Assembly (NCBI GenBank): GCA_036645935.1
Contig: JAVXNE010000001.1
Location: 496,001 to 560,000 of the forward strand
DNA: 64,000 bases
Origin: JAUNBN01 sp036645935
GTDB lineage: Bacteria > Bacillota > Clostridia > Oscillospirales > Ruminococcaceae
Direction: 5' to 3'
Part shown: piece by piece, positions 40,341-48,840 of the stretch
Layout: every line of letters begins with the position of its first letter
Position numbering within the stretch: position 1 is the first letter of the stretch
The notes under the pieces: generated by a model
What the model saw: the letters and a program-made list of their open reading frames with translations, nothing else
Databases searched by the model: none
What the model was told of the DNA's origin: nothing
Translations under genes and position numbers: made by a program

Positions 40341-42686
40341 TCAGTCGCGGTATTCCTCTTTAATGTAGGTCTCAAAAATATCTCCCTGCTTGATGTCTGC
40401 AAACTTGGAGAGCGTTATACCGCACTCAAATCCCTGCGCAACCTCCTTGACGTCGTCCTTAAAGCGGCGCAGTGACGCGACATCGTCGTCATATATTATT
40501 ATGCCGTCACGCACTATGCGCACAAGGTTGTTTCGGGAGACGGTACCGTTCTGGATATAGCAGCCCGCAACGGTTCCGACCGAGCTGATCTTGTAGACCT
40601 CGCGCACCTCTGCGCGGCCTTTCTCAACCTCGCGTATTTTCGGCGCGAGCATACCTCTCATGGCTGCCTTGACATCGTCTATCGCGTCATAAATAACGCG
40701 ATACATATGCATGTCGACCTCGGAAATCGCAGCCTGCTCCAATGCGGACGGGTCGGGGCGGACGTTGAATCCGATTACAATCGCACCAGAGGCCTCTGCG
40801 AGCATTATATCGCTGCTGTTGACGCCGCCGACGGCGGCGTGGATAACGCTGACGCGCACCTCGTCGCTCGACAGTTGCTCGAGGCTCTGTTTGATCGCCT
40901 CGGCCGAGCCTTGAACGTCTGCCTTTACGATTATCGGCAGCTCCTGAACCTCGCCCTCCGCTATCTGGCTGAACAGGTTCTCGAGAGTGACCTTGGTATA
41001 AGATTTAAACTGCTCTTCCTTAACCTCAATGCGGCGCATGTCAACAAGCTCGCGCGCGAGTTTCTCGTCGGCGACAGCATTGAGCACGTCTCCCGCCGCG
41101 GGAACTTCCACGAGGCCTGTTATTTCAACGGGCATGCTCGGTCCGGCTTCGTCAATTTTGTTGCCGCGATCGTCAGTCATCGCGCGAATGCGTCCGACCG
41201 CCGTTCCCGCGATTATGACGTCTCCTGTGTGCAGCGTTCCGTTTTGCACAAGTACACTCGCAATCGGTCCGCGGCCGCGATCAAGCTTTGCCTCAATGAC
41301 GGTGCCCTTGGCGGCGCGGTCGGGATTGGCTTTAAGCTCAAGCACCTCAGAAACGAGAGTTATGCTCTCAAGCAGATTATCCACGCCCTCACCGGTTTTT
41401 GCCGAGACTGGAACGCAGATAACGTCGCCTCCCCACTCCTCCGGCACAAGGTTGTATTCGGTCAGTCCCTGCTTCACCTTTTCGGGGTTCGCTTCGGGTT
41501 TGTCAATCTTATTGATTGCGACAATGATCGTAACTCCCGCAGCCTTTGCATGGTTGATTGCCTCAACCGTCTGCGGCATGATTCCGTCGTCCGCCGCGAC
41601 GACGAGCACCGCGATGTCGGTAACCGACGCGCCGCGCGCACGCATTGAGGTGAACGCCTCATGGCCAGGTGTGTCGAGAAATGTTATATAGCGACCGTCG
41701 CTCGTTTTGACACGATAGGCGCCGATATGCTGCGTTATGCCGCCAGCCTCGCCTGCGATGACATCGCTGTTGCGAATATAGTCGAGCAGTGAAGTCTTGC
41801 CGTGGTCGACGTGTCCCATAACGACCACAACGGCGGGGCGTTCTTTGAGGCTTTCGGGCGCGTCGGGCGCGTCGTCCGTGATATTCAGCTTCTCTTCGAT
41901 TGTAACGTGAACTTCACGCTCGACCTTGGCGCCGAGTTCGTCGGCAACAAGACTTGCAGTGTCGAAATCGACGACGTCCGACACAGAGGCCATGACGCCC
42001 AGTCCCATCAGCTTCTTGACGACGACAGGCGCGGTTACCTTAAGACGGCTTGCGAGCTCTCCGACCGAAATTTCATCGGTTATCGAAACCTTCAGCTGGG
42101 CGCGGCGCGCCTTTTCAAGCTGGAGGCGCTGAAGTTTTTGCGCCTCGGTCTCCCGCTTCTGATACTGCGGCTTGCCGCGCTGCTGCGAGCGCTGATTGAA
42201 TTTCTGCTTTTTGGCGCCCTGCGGCGAGTGGCGGCGATCGGCACCTCCTGCCTTGGAGGTCTGCGCGGTCACCTGAGCGATATTTTCATATTTCTCGTTG
42301 TACTTATCGACATTGGTCACGGCGGCACGGGTGTCAATGACCTTGCTGACACGCTCTATGACCTCAACGGGCTTGTCGCCCTTCCGCTCCTGCTTTTCAA
42401 GCTGGCGCGCGGCTGCTTTTTCAAATGCCTCGTCCACCTTGCTGTCGCCGGATTTTTCTGCGGGTGCGGGCTTTGCGGCGGCGGGATTGTGCTCGACAAT
42501 ATACTGATCGAAGCTCACAGCGGAATGCTGCTGCGTCAGGTTGTCGAAGAAAAAGTTGAGCTCGGGTTCGGACAGAGCTGTCGTGTGCTTTTTGTCGGTG
42601 CCGTAGCTTCCCAGCGCCGCGACGACCTCCTTGTTCGTGAGTTCGAGGTCTTTGGCAAGCTCACCCAGCTTGTATTTTATTATCAT
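40341..42686 (-). CDS. infB: Translation initiation factor IF-2
   Basis: A 781-residue GTPase that brings initiator tRNA to the 30S subunit. N-terminal IF2-N motifs occur at residues 1-50 and about 195-245; between lies a Lys/Gln/Arg-rich linker. G motifs: GHVDHGKTSLLDYI (about 289-302), DTPGHEAF and NKIDKPEANP. Domains II-IV complete the protein. A hairpin CCGCGAC-n9-GTCGCGG spans the stop (40328-40350). It overlaps the ylxQ gene by four bases. Confidence 0.98.
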   Translation of the reverse strand: MIIKYKLGELAKDLELTNKEVVAALGSYGTDKKHTTALSEPELNFFFDNLTQQHSAVSFDQYIVEHNPAAAKPAPAEKSGDSKVDEAFEKAAARQLEKQERKGDKPVEVIERVSKVIDTRAAVTNVDKYNEKYENIAQVTAQTSKAGGADRRHSPQGAKKQKFNQRSQQRGKPQYQKRETEAQKLQRLQLEKARRAQLKVSITDEISVGELASRLKVTAPVVVKKLMGLGVMASVSDVVDFDTASLVADELGAKVEREVHVTIEEKLNITDDAPDAPESLKERPAVVVVMGHVDHGKTSLLDYIRNSDVIAGEAGGITQHIGAYRVKTSDGRYITFLDTPGHEAFTSMRARGASVTDIAVLVVAADDGIMPQTVEAINHAKAAGVTIIVAINKIDKPEANPEKVKQGLTEYNLVPEEWGGDVICVPVSAKTGEGVDNLLESITLVSEVLELKANPDRAAKGTVIEAKLDRGRGPIASVLVQNGTLHTGDVIIAGTAVGRIRAMTDDRGNKIDEAGPSMPVEITGLVEVPAAGDVLNAVADEKLARELVDMRRIEVKEEQFKSYTKVTLENLFSQIAEGEVQELPIIVKADVQGSAEAIKQSLEQLSSDEVRVSVIHAAVGGVNSSDIMLAEASGAIVIGFNVRPDPSALEQAAISEVDMHMYRVIYDAIDDVKAAMRGMLAPKIREVEKGRAEVREVYKISSVGTVAGCYIQNGTVSRNNLVRIVRDGIIIYDDDVASLRRFKDDVKEVAQGFECGITLSKFADIKQGDIFETYIKEEYRD

Positions 42687-43006
42687 ACTTTAGTCTCCTT
42701 ATCTTGAGCCGCATTGCGCTTTACGAGCAGTGCGAGTTTGTCATCGCACACCACCGCGAGCGCAAATTTTCTGCCCGTGGCCGCCTCTATCTCACACTGC
42801 GTTCTGTTGATATATATTAGTTCGACCTTTTTTCCCTCACACTCGCGTTCAATATTCCTGCGTGTGCGTTCAGCTGCGTCGTTCGCCACAACGACTGCAA
42901 CCGCTTTTCTGCCTGATAAAGCCTTAATCGATGCGTCGTAGCCGATCGTCAGCGCGCCCGCCTTGCGGCAGAGCGCGAGCGACGAAAGCAATCTGTCATC
43001 ACTCAT
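42683..43006 (-). CDS. ylxQ: L7Ae-family RNA-binding protein YlxQ
   Basis: A 107-residue L7Ae/L30e-fold protein: LLSSLALCRKAGALTIGYDA and VAVVVANDAAERTRRNIERE match the family. The start is ATG 43006, overlapping ylxR by 8 bases. YlxQ is thought to bind kink-turn RNA. It lies in the nusA-infB spacing, as in other Firmicutes. Confidence 0.9.
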   Translation of the reverse strand: MSDDRLLSSLALCRKAGALTIGYDASIKALSGRKAVAVVVANDAAERTRRNIERECEGKKVELIYINRTQCEIEAATGRKFALAVVCDDKLALLVKRNAAQDKETKV

Positions 43007-43277
43007 CTGCCTCACGCTCCTCTATCTGCGAGCGCAGTAAATCGTAAATCTCCGGCGCTATTGCGCACTCGAGCGCCCGCTCAAGACTGTGCGCCTTACG
43101 CGCTTTTTCGAAACACTGCGCATTGCGGCAGATATACGCGCCGCGTCCGGGACTTTTTCCGTTTGTGTCGACCGAAATTTCACCGTCGGGGCTTTTAACC
43201 ACTCGCGCAAGCTCTTTTTTCGGCCTGCCCTCGCGACAGGCGGCACACATTCTAATCGGTTCTTTCCTCAGCTTCAT
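42999..43277 (-). CDS. ylxR: YlxR-family (DUF448) nucleic-acid-binding protein
   Basis: A 92-residue protein with the DUF448/YlxR motifs: IRMCAACREGRPKKELARVV, GKSPGRGAYICRN and a C-terminal ERALECAI segment. Conserved basic and Cys residues suggest RNA binding; proposed roles include regulation of RNase P or of transcription. It follows nusA by 36 bases. Confidence 0.92.
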   Translation of the reverse strand: MKLRKEPIRMCAACREGRPKKELARVVKSPDGEISVDTNGKSPGRGAYICRNAQCFEKARKAHSLERALECAIAPEIYDLLRSQIEEREADE

Positions 43278-43313
43278 TCAAGCTCCTCAAAATATTAACG
43301 TGCGGGAATAACT

Positions 43314-44426
43314 CTATTCCACATCCGCTGTGACAGCAGCCTCGGGTGCATCGGCCTCGACGGACTGCTCTTCCTCGCCCTCGCCGTAGTATCCGCTCTC
43401 GGGTCTTATATCTATCTTGTATCCCGTAAGCCTCGCCGCGAGACGGGCGTTCTGGCCCTTGTTGCCTATCGCGAGCGAGAGCTGGTGATCGGGCACTGTG
43501 ACACGGCATACCCTCGCTTCGGGATCGATGATCTCCACACCCACAACACTTGCGGGCGAGAGCGCCTCGGAGATGTATATTTCGGGGTCGTCGTTGTAGA
43601 GAACAATGTCTATCTTCTCTCCGCCCAGCTCCTCGACGATATGCGCAACTCTGCTTCCTCTCGGGCCGATGCACGCTCCACGCGGGTCGACGTTATCGTC
43701 CTTGCTGCACACCGCAATCTTGGTGCGCATTCCCGCCTCGCGTGAAATTCCCCTTATCTCAACAGTTCCGTCGAATATTTCCGGAACCTCGTTTTCAAAC
43801 AGCCGCTTCACGAGTCCCGGATGGGTGCGCGAAATCATTATCTTGGGTCCGCGGTCTGTCACCGCGACATCGACGACATAAACCTTCACGTGGTCTCCGT
43901 CCTCGAGTATCTCGTTTGGAACCTGCTCAGATTTGGGCAGCAGCGCCTCGCTGTTGCCGATTTCGAGCACCGCAGCGCCTTTTCTGTTATCAATTCGCAT
44001 AACGGTGGCGGTTATTATCTCGCCCTTTTTGCTCTGCAGTTCTTCACAGAGCTGCTCGCGCTCCGCCTCGCGAATGCCCTGACGTATCACGTGTTTGGCG
44101 GTCTGTGCGGCAATTCGTCCGAAATCCTTTGTCTTCAGCGGTATTTCGATTTCCGCGCCCAGCTTTGCGCGTGAGCGCAACTCGAGTGCCTCGTCGAGTG
44201 TCATCTGAATTTTGGGGTCTTCGACCTCTTCCACGACTTCCTTGATGAGTCCCACTTTAAAGGTCTGCTTTTCGGGGTCAATCTCAACATTTATGTTTGA
44301 CTGCTCTCCAAAGTCCTTGCGCACCGCTATGATGATTGCGTTTTTTATCTTTTCGAGCAGTTCATCAGCAGGTATGCCTCTCTCTTTTTCAATGAGCGAC
44401 AGTGCCTCGAAGAATTCGGCGTTCAT
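43314..44426 (-). CDS. nusA: Transcription termination/antitermination factor NusA
   Basis: A 370-residue NusA, the short form without the C-terminal acidic repeats found in Proteobacteria. Domains: N-terminal RNA-polymerase-binding (1-130), S1 (about 135-200, GEIITATVMRIDNRKGAAVL), KH1 (DPRGACIGPRGSRVAHIVEE) and KH2 (LAIGNKGQNARLAARLTG). The acidic tail (GEGEEEQSVEADAPEA) is plausible. It overlaps rimP by one base. Confidence 0.97.
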   Translation of the reverse strand: MNAEFFEALSLIEKERGIPADELLEKIKNAIIIAVRKDFGEQSNINVEIDPEKQTFKVGLIKEVVEEVEDPKIQMTLDEALELRSRAKLGAEIEIPLKTKDFGRIAAQTAKHVIRQGIREAEREQLCEELQSKKGEIITATVMRIDNRKGAAVLEIGNSEALLPKSEQVPNEILEDGDHVKVYVVDVAVTDRGPKIMISRTHPGLVKRLFENEVPEIFDGTVEIRGISREAGMRTKIAVCSKDDNVDPRGACIGPRGSRVAHIVEELGGEKIDIVLYNDDPEIYISEALSPASVVGVEIIDPEARVCRVTVPDHQLSLAIGNKGQNARLAARLTGYKIDIRPESGYYGEGEEEQSVEADAPEAAVTADVE

Positions 44427-44905
44427 TATTTCTTCGTTCCTTTCAAATCGTTATCGTCGTCCGCTTTGATGTACGCGGCATCTTTCTTGTCCACAGTGTG
44501 TCCCTCGGCAAACGTCAGCCGTTCGCCGTCAAAGCTCTCAAGCACTCCTGCAAACTCCCGCTCTCCGTGCTCGTCGGGAGTATAGCGTTTAACCCGCACC
44601 GGCTTTCCGACATAGCTCGCAATGTGCTCGTTTCGGAGCAGCTCGCGTCCAAGTCCCGGTGAACTGACCTCAAAATAAAAATCGCTTTCAGCAATTTCAA
44701 GCGCGTCAACAGCGGGGTCAAGCTCGCGTGAGACCGATTCACAGTCGTCAATGCTGACGCCGCCAGGCTTGTCAATGATCGCGCGCAGAAACCACGACGG
44801 TCCCTCTTTGACATAAACGACGTCCCACAGCGTGAGCCCCAGCCTATCGGCTATCGGCTGCGCCGCCTCGCGGACAGCGCTCGCAACGTTGGTTTTTTTT
44901 GCCAT
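44426..44905 (-). CDS. rimP: Ribosome maturation factor RimP
   Basis: A 159-residue 30S assembly factor. Blocks: LGLTLWDVVYVKEGPSWFLR, DCESVSRELDPAVD and FEVSSPGLGRELLRNEHIA. It is the first gene of the rimP-nusA-ylxR-ylxQ-infB operon. The leader upstream contains a promoter and two hairpins. Confidence 0.95.
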   Translation of the reverse strand: MAKKTNVASAVREAAQPIADRLGLTLWDVVYVKEGPSWFLRAIIDKPGGVSIDDCESVSRELDPAVDALEIAESDFYFEVSSPGLGRELLRNEHIASYVGKPVRVKRYTPDEHGEREFAGVLESFDGERLTFAEGHTVDKKDAAYIKADDDNDLKGTKK

Positions 44906-44913
44906 ATAAAATA

Positions 44914-45019
44914 CTCCGTGCCTCTTGCAAGAGGCCGTACATAAATGAAAGAGTGGGGAACCCCACTCTCTCTCTACTACTATCTTAATCAGTATAACAC
45001 GCCATTATACCGAATGCAA
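44914..45019 (-). promoter_or_regulatory. rimP promoter and leader with hairpins
   Basis: Minus-strand TTGCAT (45014-45019) and TATACT (44991-44996) are 17 bases apart, giving a start near 44984. The leader then contains AGAGTGGGG (44961-44969 side) pairing with CCCCACTCT (44950-44958 side), followed by TTTCATTT, and the palindrome GCCTCTTGCAAGAGGC (44920-44935). The first hairpin looks like a terminator; it may end the deoD transcript, or attenuate the rimP operon because it lies downstream of the promoter. Confidence 0.55.
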
Positions 45020-45044
45020 GCGCTCACAGTGCGCAAAATCCTCA

Positions 45045-45758
45045 CTATTCGGCAAACTGCACAGCTGTTTCCAGCGCAATTGTTATCATCTCGTCGAGCG
45101 AGCGCTCGCGTTCCTCGCTCGTGAGCTCGGTTTTGGCATACATCCCATCGGACACCGTGCACATCGTGAGCGCCCGGCAATTGTGTTTTGCCGCAAGAGT
45201 GTAGAGCGCGGCGCCCTCCATCTCGACGCCGATAACGCCGTATTTCGTCCAATTCTCCTGCCTCGGTATCTGTTCGCCGTAAAACATATCACTCGATTTA
45301 AGCAATCCGACGAACACCTCTTTGCCCGCGCGCACCGCGTTGTCGTATGCGGCACTGAGCAAATCAAAGTTCGCTATCGGGGCAAAATCTCCCGGAAAGG
45401 TGTGCCGCAGATATGCGTTGTCGGTGCAACAGCCGATTGCCAGAATAATGTCCTTTAGCGATATATCCTCGCGGAAGCTGCCGCATGTTCCCACGCGGAT
45501 GAGATTTTTCACTCCGTAAAACATCATCAGTTCACCAGCGTATATCGACAGCGACGGCATGCCCATACCGGTGCCCATAACCGAGACACTCTGTTCTTTA
45601 TACGTTCCGGTATATCCGAGCATCCCTCGGACGTCGTTGAAGAGCACCGGCTCTTCGAGAAAGTTTTCCGCAATATATTTTGCGCGCAGAGGATCGCCCG
45701 GAAGCAGTATGCTCTGTGCGATTTCGCCTTTTTCCGCTTTAATGTGGGGAGTGCTCAT
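45045..45758 (-). CDS. deoD: Purine nucleoside phosphorylase, DeoD type (copy 1)
   Basis: A 237-residue enzyme that cleaves purine nucleosides with phosphate to base and ribose 1-phosphate. Family marks: SILLPGDPLRAKYIAE, VMGTGMGMPSLSIYAGEL, IRVGTCGSFRED, GVEMEGAALYTLA and the catalytic Asp in CTVSDGMY. Length is normal for the hexameric DeoD. It follows a second copy with 18 bases between. The two probably differ in preference; nothing in the sequence decides which substrate. Confidence 0.95.
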   Translation of the reverse strand: MSTPHIKAEKGEIAQSILLPGDPLRAKYIAENFLEEPVLFNDVRGMLGYTGTYKEQSVSVMGTGMGMPSLSIYAGELMMFYGVKNLIRVGTCGSFREDISLKDIILAIGCCTDNAYLRHTFPGDFAPIANFDLLSAAYDNAVRAGKEVFVGLLKSSDMFYGEQIPRQENWTKYGVIGVEMEGAALYTLAAKHNCRALTMCTVSDGMYAKTELTSEERERSLDEMITIALETAVQFAE

Positions 45759-45776
45759 ATCTTTCTCCTCCTTTTT

Positions 45777-46493
45777 CTATATGAACTCGCACAGTGTTGC
45801 AAGTGCGATCGTGATCATGTCGTCAAGCGAGCGCTCGCGCTCCTGCGATGTCATTTCCCGTTCTTTGCTCACTGTGCTGTCCGAGACCGTGAGTATCGAC
45901 AGTGCGCGCCGTCCGAACTTTTTCGCGATGGTGAAGAGCGGTGCGCTCTCCATCTCAGCAGCCATAACGCCGTATTTAATCCAGAGCGCATTTCGGTCAA
46001 CGAGCAGCTCCTCCTGATAAAACGTATCGGACGACAGCACATTTCCGACCCACGGCTTGATACCGAGTTCTTCGGCCTTTTTGTGCGCCGCACGCAACAA
46101 CTCGAAATCTGCAACAGGGCAGTAGTTTCCGGGAAACACCTGTCTGTTGAAGTCGCTGTCCGTGCACGCGCCCTGCGCAAATATGATATCCTTAATGTGA
46201 ATGTCGGGGTTCATCGAACCGCAGGTGCCGATTCTTATCGCGCTCTCAACGCCGTACTGCCCCATAAGCTCGGTTGCGTATATCGCCATAGACGGAATGC
46301 CCATCCCCGTGCCCATAACCGAAACGCGCTTGCCATTATATTCACCTGTGAATCCCAATATCCCGCGCACATTGTTGAACTGTACCGGGTTTTTAAAATA
46401 TCTCTCGGCGATATATTTTGCGCGCAGAGGGTCGCCCGGCAGCAGTATCCCGCTCGCAACGTCGCCCAGCTTTGCGCCGATGTGGGTGCTCAT
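45777..46493 (-). CDS. deoD: Purine nucleoside phosphorylase, DeoD type (copy 2)
   Basis: A 238-residue paralogue of the previous gene. It keeps GILLPGDPLRAKYIAERYF, VMGTGMGIPSMAIYATEL, IRIGTCGSMNPDI, AAEMESAPLFTIA and the catalytic Asp in LTVSDSTV. About half of the positions agree with copy 1. A promoter (TTGATT-16-TATAAT, minus, 46545-46572) lies about 55 bases upstream, so the two genes form one operon. Confidence 0.95.
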   Translation of the reverse strand: MSTHIGAKLGDVASGILLPGDPLRAKYIAERYFKNPVQFNNVRGILGFTGEYNGKRVSVMGTGMGIPSMAIYATELMGQYGVESAIRIGTCGSMNPDIHIKDIIFAQGACTDSDFNRQVFPGNYCPVADFELLRAAHKKAEELGIKPWVGNVLSSDTFYQEELLVDRNALWIKYGVMAAEMESAPLFTIAKKFGRRALSILTVSDSTVSKEREMTSQERERSLDDMITIALATLCEFI

Positions 46494-46544
46494 AAGCGAT
46501 TTCTCCTAATTGTTTTGATAATTTTGGGTTTATTGCCGAAACTA

Positions 46545-46572
46545 ATTATACCCTAAAACAGAGCTTAATCAA
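46545..46572 (-). promoter_or_regulatory. Promoter of the deoD pair
   Basis: TTGATT (46567-46572) and TATAAT (46545-46550) on the minus strand with a 16-base spacer. The leader is about 45 bases. Confidence 0.55.
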
Positions 46573-46653
46573 GCCAAAATCACAATATCATGCAACAGAG
46601 GGCTCGTTTGAGGTACACTATTGAGGTACACGGAAAAAAGAAAGGGAATATTT

Positions 46654-47133
46654 ATGAAAAAAATATTGGTTGTTTTAACGGCATGTGTCCTCGTTCTCAC
46701 GCTCGTCGCATGCGGCTCGGGTAAGGCAAAATCACTCGACCTCGACAGGGCACGCAAGGAAATCGAATCGCTCAAGTCCTATCCCTCACTCATGGAGCCA
46801 AACGACACCGAGATGAAGGACGTATACGGCATCGACTCATCTCTCATCTCTAAAAAGGCCGTCGGCATTCCGATGATGAACGTCCACTCGAGCATGTACT
46901 GGTTGGTGCTCGCCAAGGACAGCACGTCGGCCGACACGCTAAAAACGCAGTTCGCATCATATTTTAAGGGCTATCAGGAAATGTGGGACAGCTATCTCCC
47001 CGATCAGGCCGAGCTCGTGCGCAACCGCCTCGAGACGACCTATGACACCGAGGAGGGAACGTGGCTGCTTTACGCCATCGGAGAAGACACAGCCGCAGTC
47101 AAAAAGGCTGTTGAGGACGCACTGGTAAAGTAG
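46654..47133 (+). CDS. DUF4358 lipoprotein (copy 1)
   Basis: A 159-residue lipoprotein. Signal peptide MKKILVVLTACVLVLTLVAC with the lipobox LVAC. The mature part starts SGKAKSLDLDRARKEIESL and fits the DUF4358 layout (short helix, beta sheet, helix) of unknown function. ATG 46654 lies behind AAAGGGAATATTT. An 11-base direct repeat TTGAGGTACAC (46608-46618, 46621-46631) is in front and may bind a regulator. Copy 2 is at 54503. Confidence 0.85.
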   Translation: MKKILVVLTACVLVLTLVACGSGKAKSLDLDRARKEIESLKSYPSLMEPNDTEMKDVYGIDSSLISKKAVGIPMMNVHSSMYWLVLAKDSTSADTLKTQFASYFKGYQEMWDSYLPDQAELVRNRLETTYDTEEGTWLLYAIGEDTAAVKKAVEDALVK

Positions 47134-47203
47134 TTCTGCATCGGAAATTCTGCTAAACAGGCAAAAAACACCGCGTGCAACCTCTCTCGCATGACGCGGC
47201 GCA

Positions 47204-47241
47204 CCATCGGCGCTCCTTTTTGGAGGGCCGATGGCTTTTTT
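47204..47241 (+). terminator. Terminator of the DUF4358 gene
   Basis: CCATCGGC (47204-47211) pairs with GCCGATGG (47227-47234), with an inner CTCC/GGAG pair, then CTTTTTTG. Confidence 0.8.
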
Positions 47242-47373
47242 GTTTTTCGTCTTTATCGCCGAGCCGCTTTTTTCGGCAAGAGTGAAAATACCGCCTCTGT
47301 TTTGGCTTTTAGCCTCGTTCGCGCTTCTCTCATTTGCCTGCTCGTCTTTGTTCTCTGATTGTATCTCTTAGGT

Positions 47374-47450
47374 CTTTGCTCTTTGCTCTTTGCTCTTTGC
47401 TCTTTGCTCTTTGCTCTTTGCTCTTTGCTCTTTGCTCTTTGCTCTTTGCT
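47374..47450 (+). repeat. Heptanucleotide tandem repeat, 11 copies
   Basis: CTTTGCT is repeated 11 times without change (77 bases), followed by CTTAAG. It lies in a 560-base gap (47242-47804) that otherwise holds only a doubtful frame (47518-47814). Perfect 7-mer arrays expand and shrink by slippage. It is not in a visible gene, and its location near no clear promoter gives no function. Confidence 0.9.
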
Positions 47451-47804
47451 CTTAAGTATTCGGCATTCGGTCTTCGCCCTCTAAATAACGAGAAATGTTA
47501 AAGCATTCACATTTTCTTTGTTTTCATCTCCGACATACTCCACTGTTTACACCGGCCTCGGACGCGTGATGTTTTTGTTTTGCTTCAGACCGCTTTTGAC
47601 CGTGTTCTCAGCAGCGCTTGCCGATTGTTTCTGTCTGGCAACCGATATTTTGCCGTCCCTGCCTTATTTGTCTGCAATTCCGTGCACTTTTTGCAGTGCA
47701 TTGCTGCCCTTAGCGCACATGTACACTAAGTCGCACGAAGCTCTGCTTTTTGTGTCTCAAGCGAAACTTGCGCTTCTGTCTTCGTATCTTTTGGACAGCG
47801 CGCA

Positions 47805-47846
47805 AAAACCCTGAAGCCGGTTTCTGTCCCCCGGTCTCAGGGTTTT
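47805..47846 (-). terminator. Terminator of the VanY-type gene
   Basis: AAAACCCTGA (47805-47814) pairs with TCAGGGTTTT (47837-47846), with an inner CCGG-CCGG part. On the minus strand a T run follows, 20 bases after the stop of the gene at 47868. Confidence 0.75.
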
Positions 47847-47867
47847 GCAAATTATTGTAAACTATGG

Positions 47868-48806
47868 TCATGCGAGCCCTGCATATTCCTCAATGCTGAC
47901 TCCGCTTTCCTTCAAAATCTTTGCCAGTTCAACACCGACATAGCGGTAGTGCCACGGCTCGTATATATATCCGGTTGCCACTTCTCTGTCCTTGAGAAAG
48001 CGCAGCACAAATCCATATTCGGCGGCGTGGCGATCGAGCCACGCAAACTCCGCCGTGTCCTCAAAAGAGCGTTTGAGGAAGGTTGATCCGTCTCCGCCCG
48101 CAATGTCAAGTGCGAGACCGGTCTGGTGCTCGCTCTGTCCCGGGCGAGCCGAATATCGGTTAGCCGCCTCCTCGCCGTTGCCCGCAGCGTAGCGGCTGAA
48201 AATAGCCGCCTGTGTGTCATAGCTGCGAAAACCCGAACCGTTCCAGACAGTGAGGCCGTCGGTTTTCATTGCAGCCGCCATCTTGTCAAACGCCGCCTGC
48301 GTCTCTGAGGTCATTCCGTTGCCGTAGCTCGAGGGCAGATGATATTTTTTGTTGACAAGCAGCATCTCGTGACCATGTATGTCAAGATAGGTCACCCCAT
48401 CGCGCTCATAGAGTTTAACTCCGTTTTTAAGACCCGGTATAATTCCCTCACCGCCGCTTTCGGCAGAGGGCTTTTCAGGCTTGTTTACCGGAGGCTCTTC
48501 GGGTGTAGCTGTCGGGGTTTCCTCCTCACGCTTGAGTGTTTCCCCGCCTTGAGCGCCGGTTTCGGAGCTCTCTTCTTTTATGTTATCCTGCGGTTTTTTC
48601 AGTTCCTCGCCCTCGCTGCCCTCGCCGGATGCTGCAAGCGAACCCTGCTGAACCGTTCCGCTTGGTCCTTTATCCAAAGCTCCCGAGAAATATGCCCAGC
48701 CCCACATCGACATCGCTGTCACCGCAAGCATCGTCGCAAGCAACACCGGACCTTTCGAGCGTTTCTTTTTTCGCCCTCGGGCACCTTTTCTATTACTTCC
48801 GGCCAT
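47868..48806 (-). CDS. D-alanyl-D-alanine carboxypeptidase, VanY type
   Basis: A 312-residue membrane-anchored peptidase that trims peptidoglycan. A basic start, one helix (about 20-42), then a Glu/Pro/Thr-rich linker (50-115), then the VanY domain. Zn-binding and catalytic marks: SARPGQSEHQTGLALDIA (His, Asp) and YEPWHYRYVG (Glu, His), and GFRSYDTQ. The start is ATG 48806, since the GTG at 48815 is too close to the AGGGAGG. It is in the same direction as the membrane protein upstream, 35 bases apart. Confidence 0.93.
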   Translation of the reverse strand: MAGSNRKGARGRKKKRSKGPVLLATMLAVTAMSMWGWAYFSGALDKGPSGTVQQGSLAASGEGSEGEELKKPQDNIKEESSETGAQGGETLKREEETPTATPEEPPVNKPEKPSAESGGEGIIPGLKNGVKLYERDGVTYLDIHGHEMLLVNKKYHLPSSYGNGMTSETQAAFDKMAAAMKTDGLTVWNGSGFRSYDTQAAIFSRYAAGNGEEAANRYSARPGQSEHQTGLALDIAGGDGSTFLKRSFEDTAEFAWLDRHAAEYGFVLRFLKDREVATGYIYEPWHYRYVGVELAKILKESGVSIEEYAGLA

Positions 48807-48840
48807 ATATCTCACTCGCCTCCCTTAACGTTTTATAAAA

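Noticed and set aside
47374..47450. CRISPR array
   Set aside because: The units are 7 bases and adjoin directly, with no spacers and no cas genes nearby. It is a simple tandem repeat.
47518..47814. 98-residue protein
   Set aside because: No ribosome binding site, no domain pattern, and the end overlaps a terminator. Composition could be chance.
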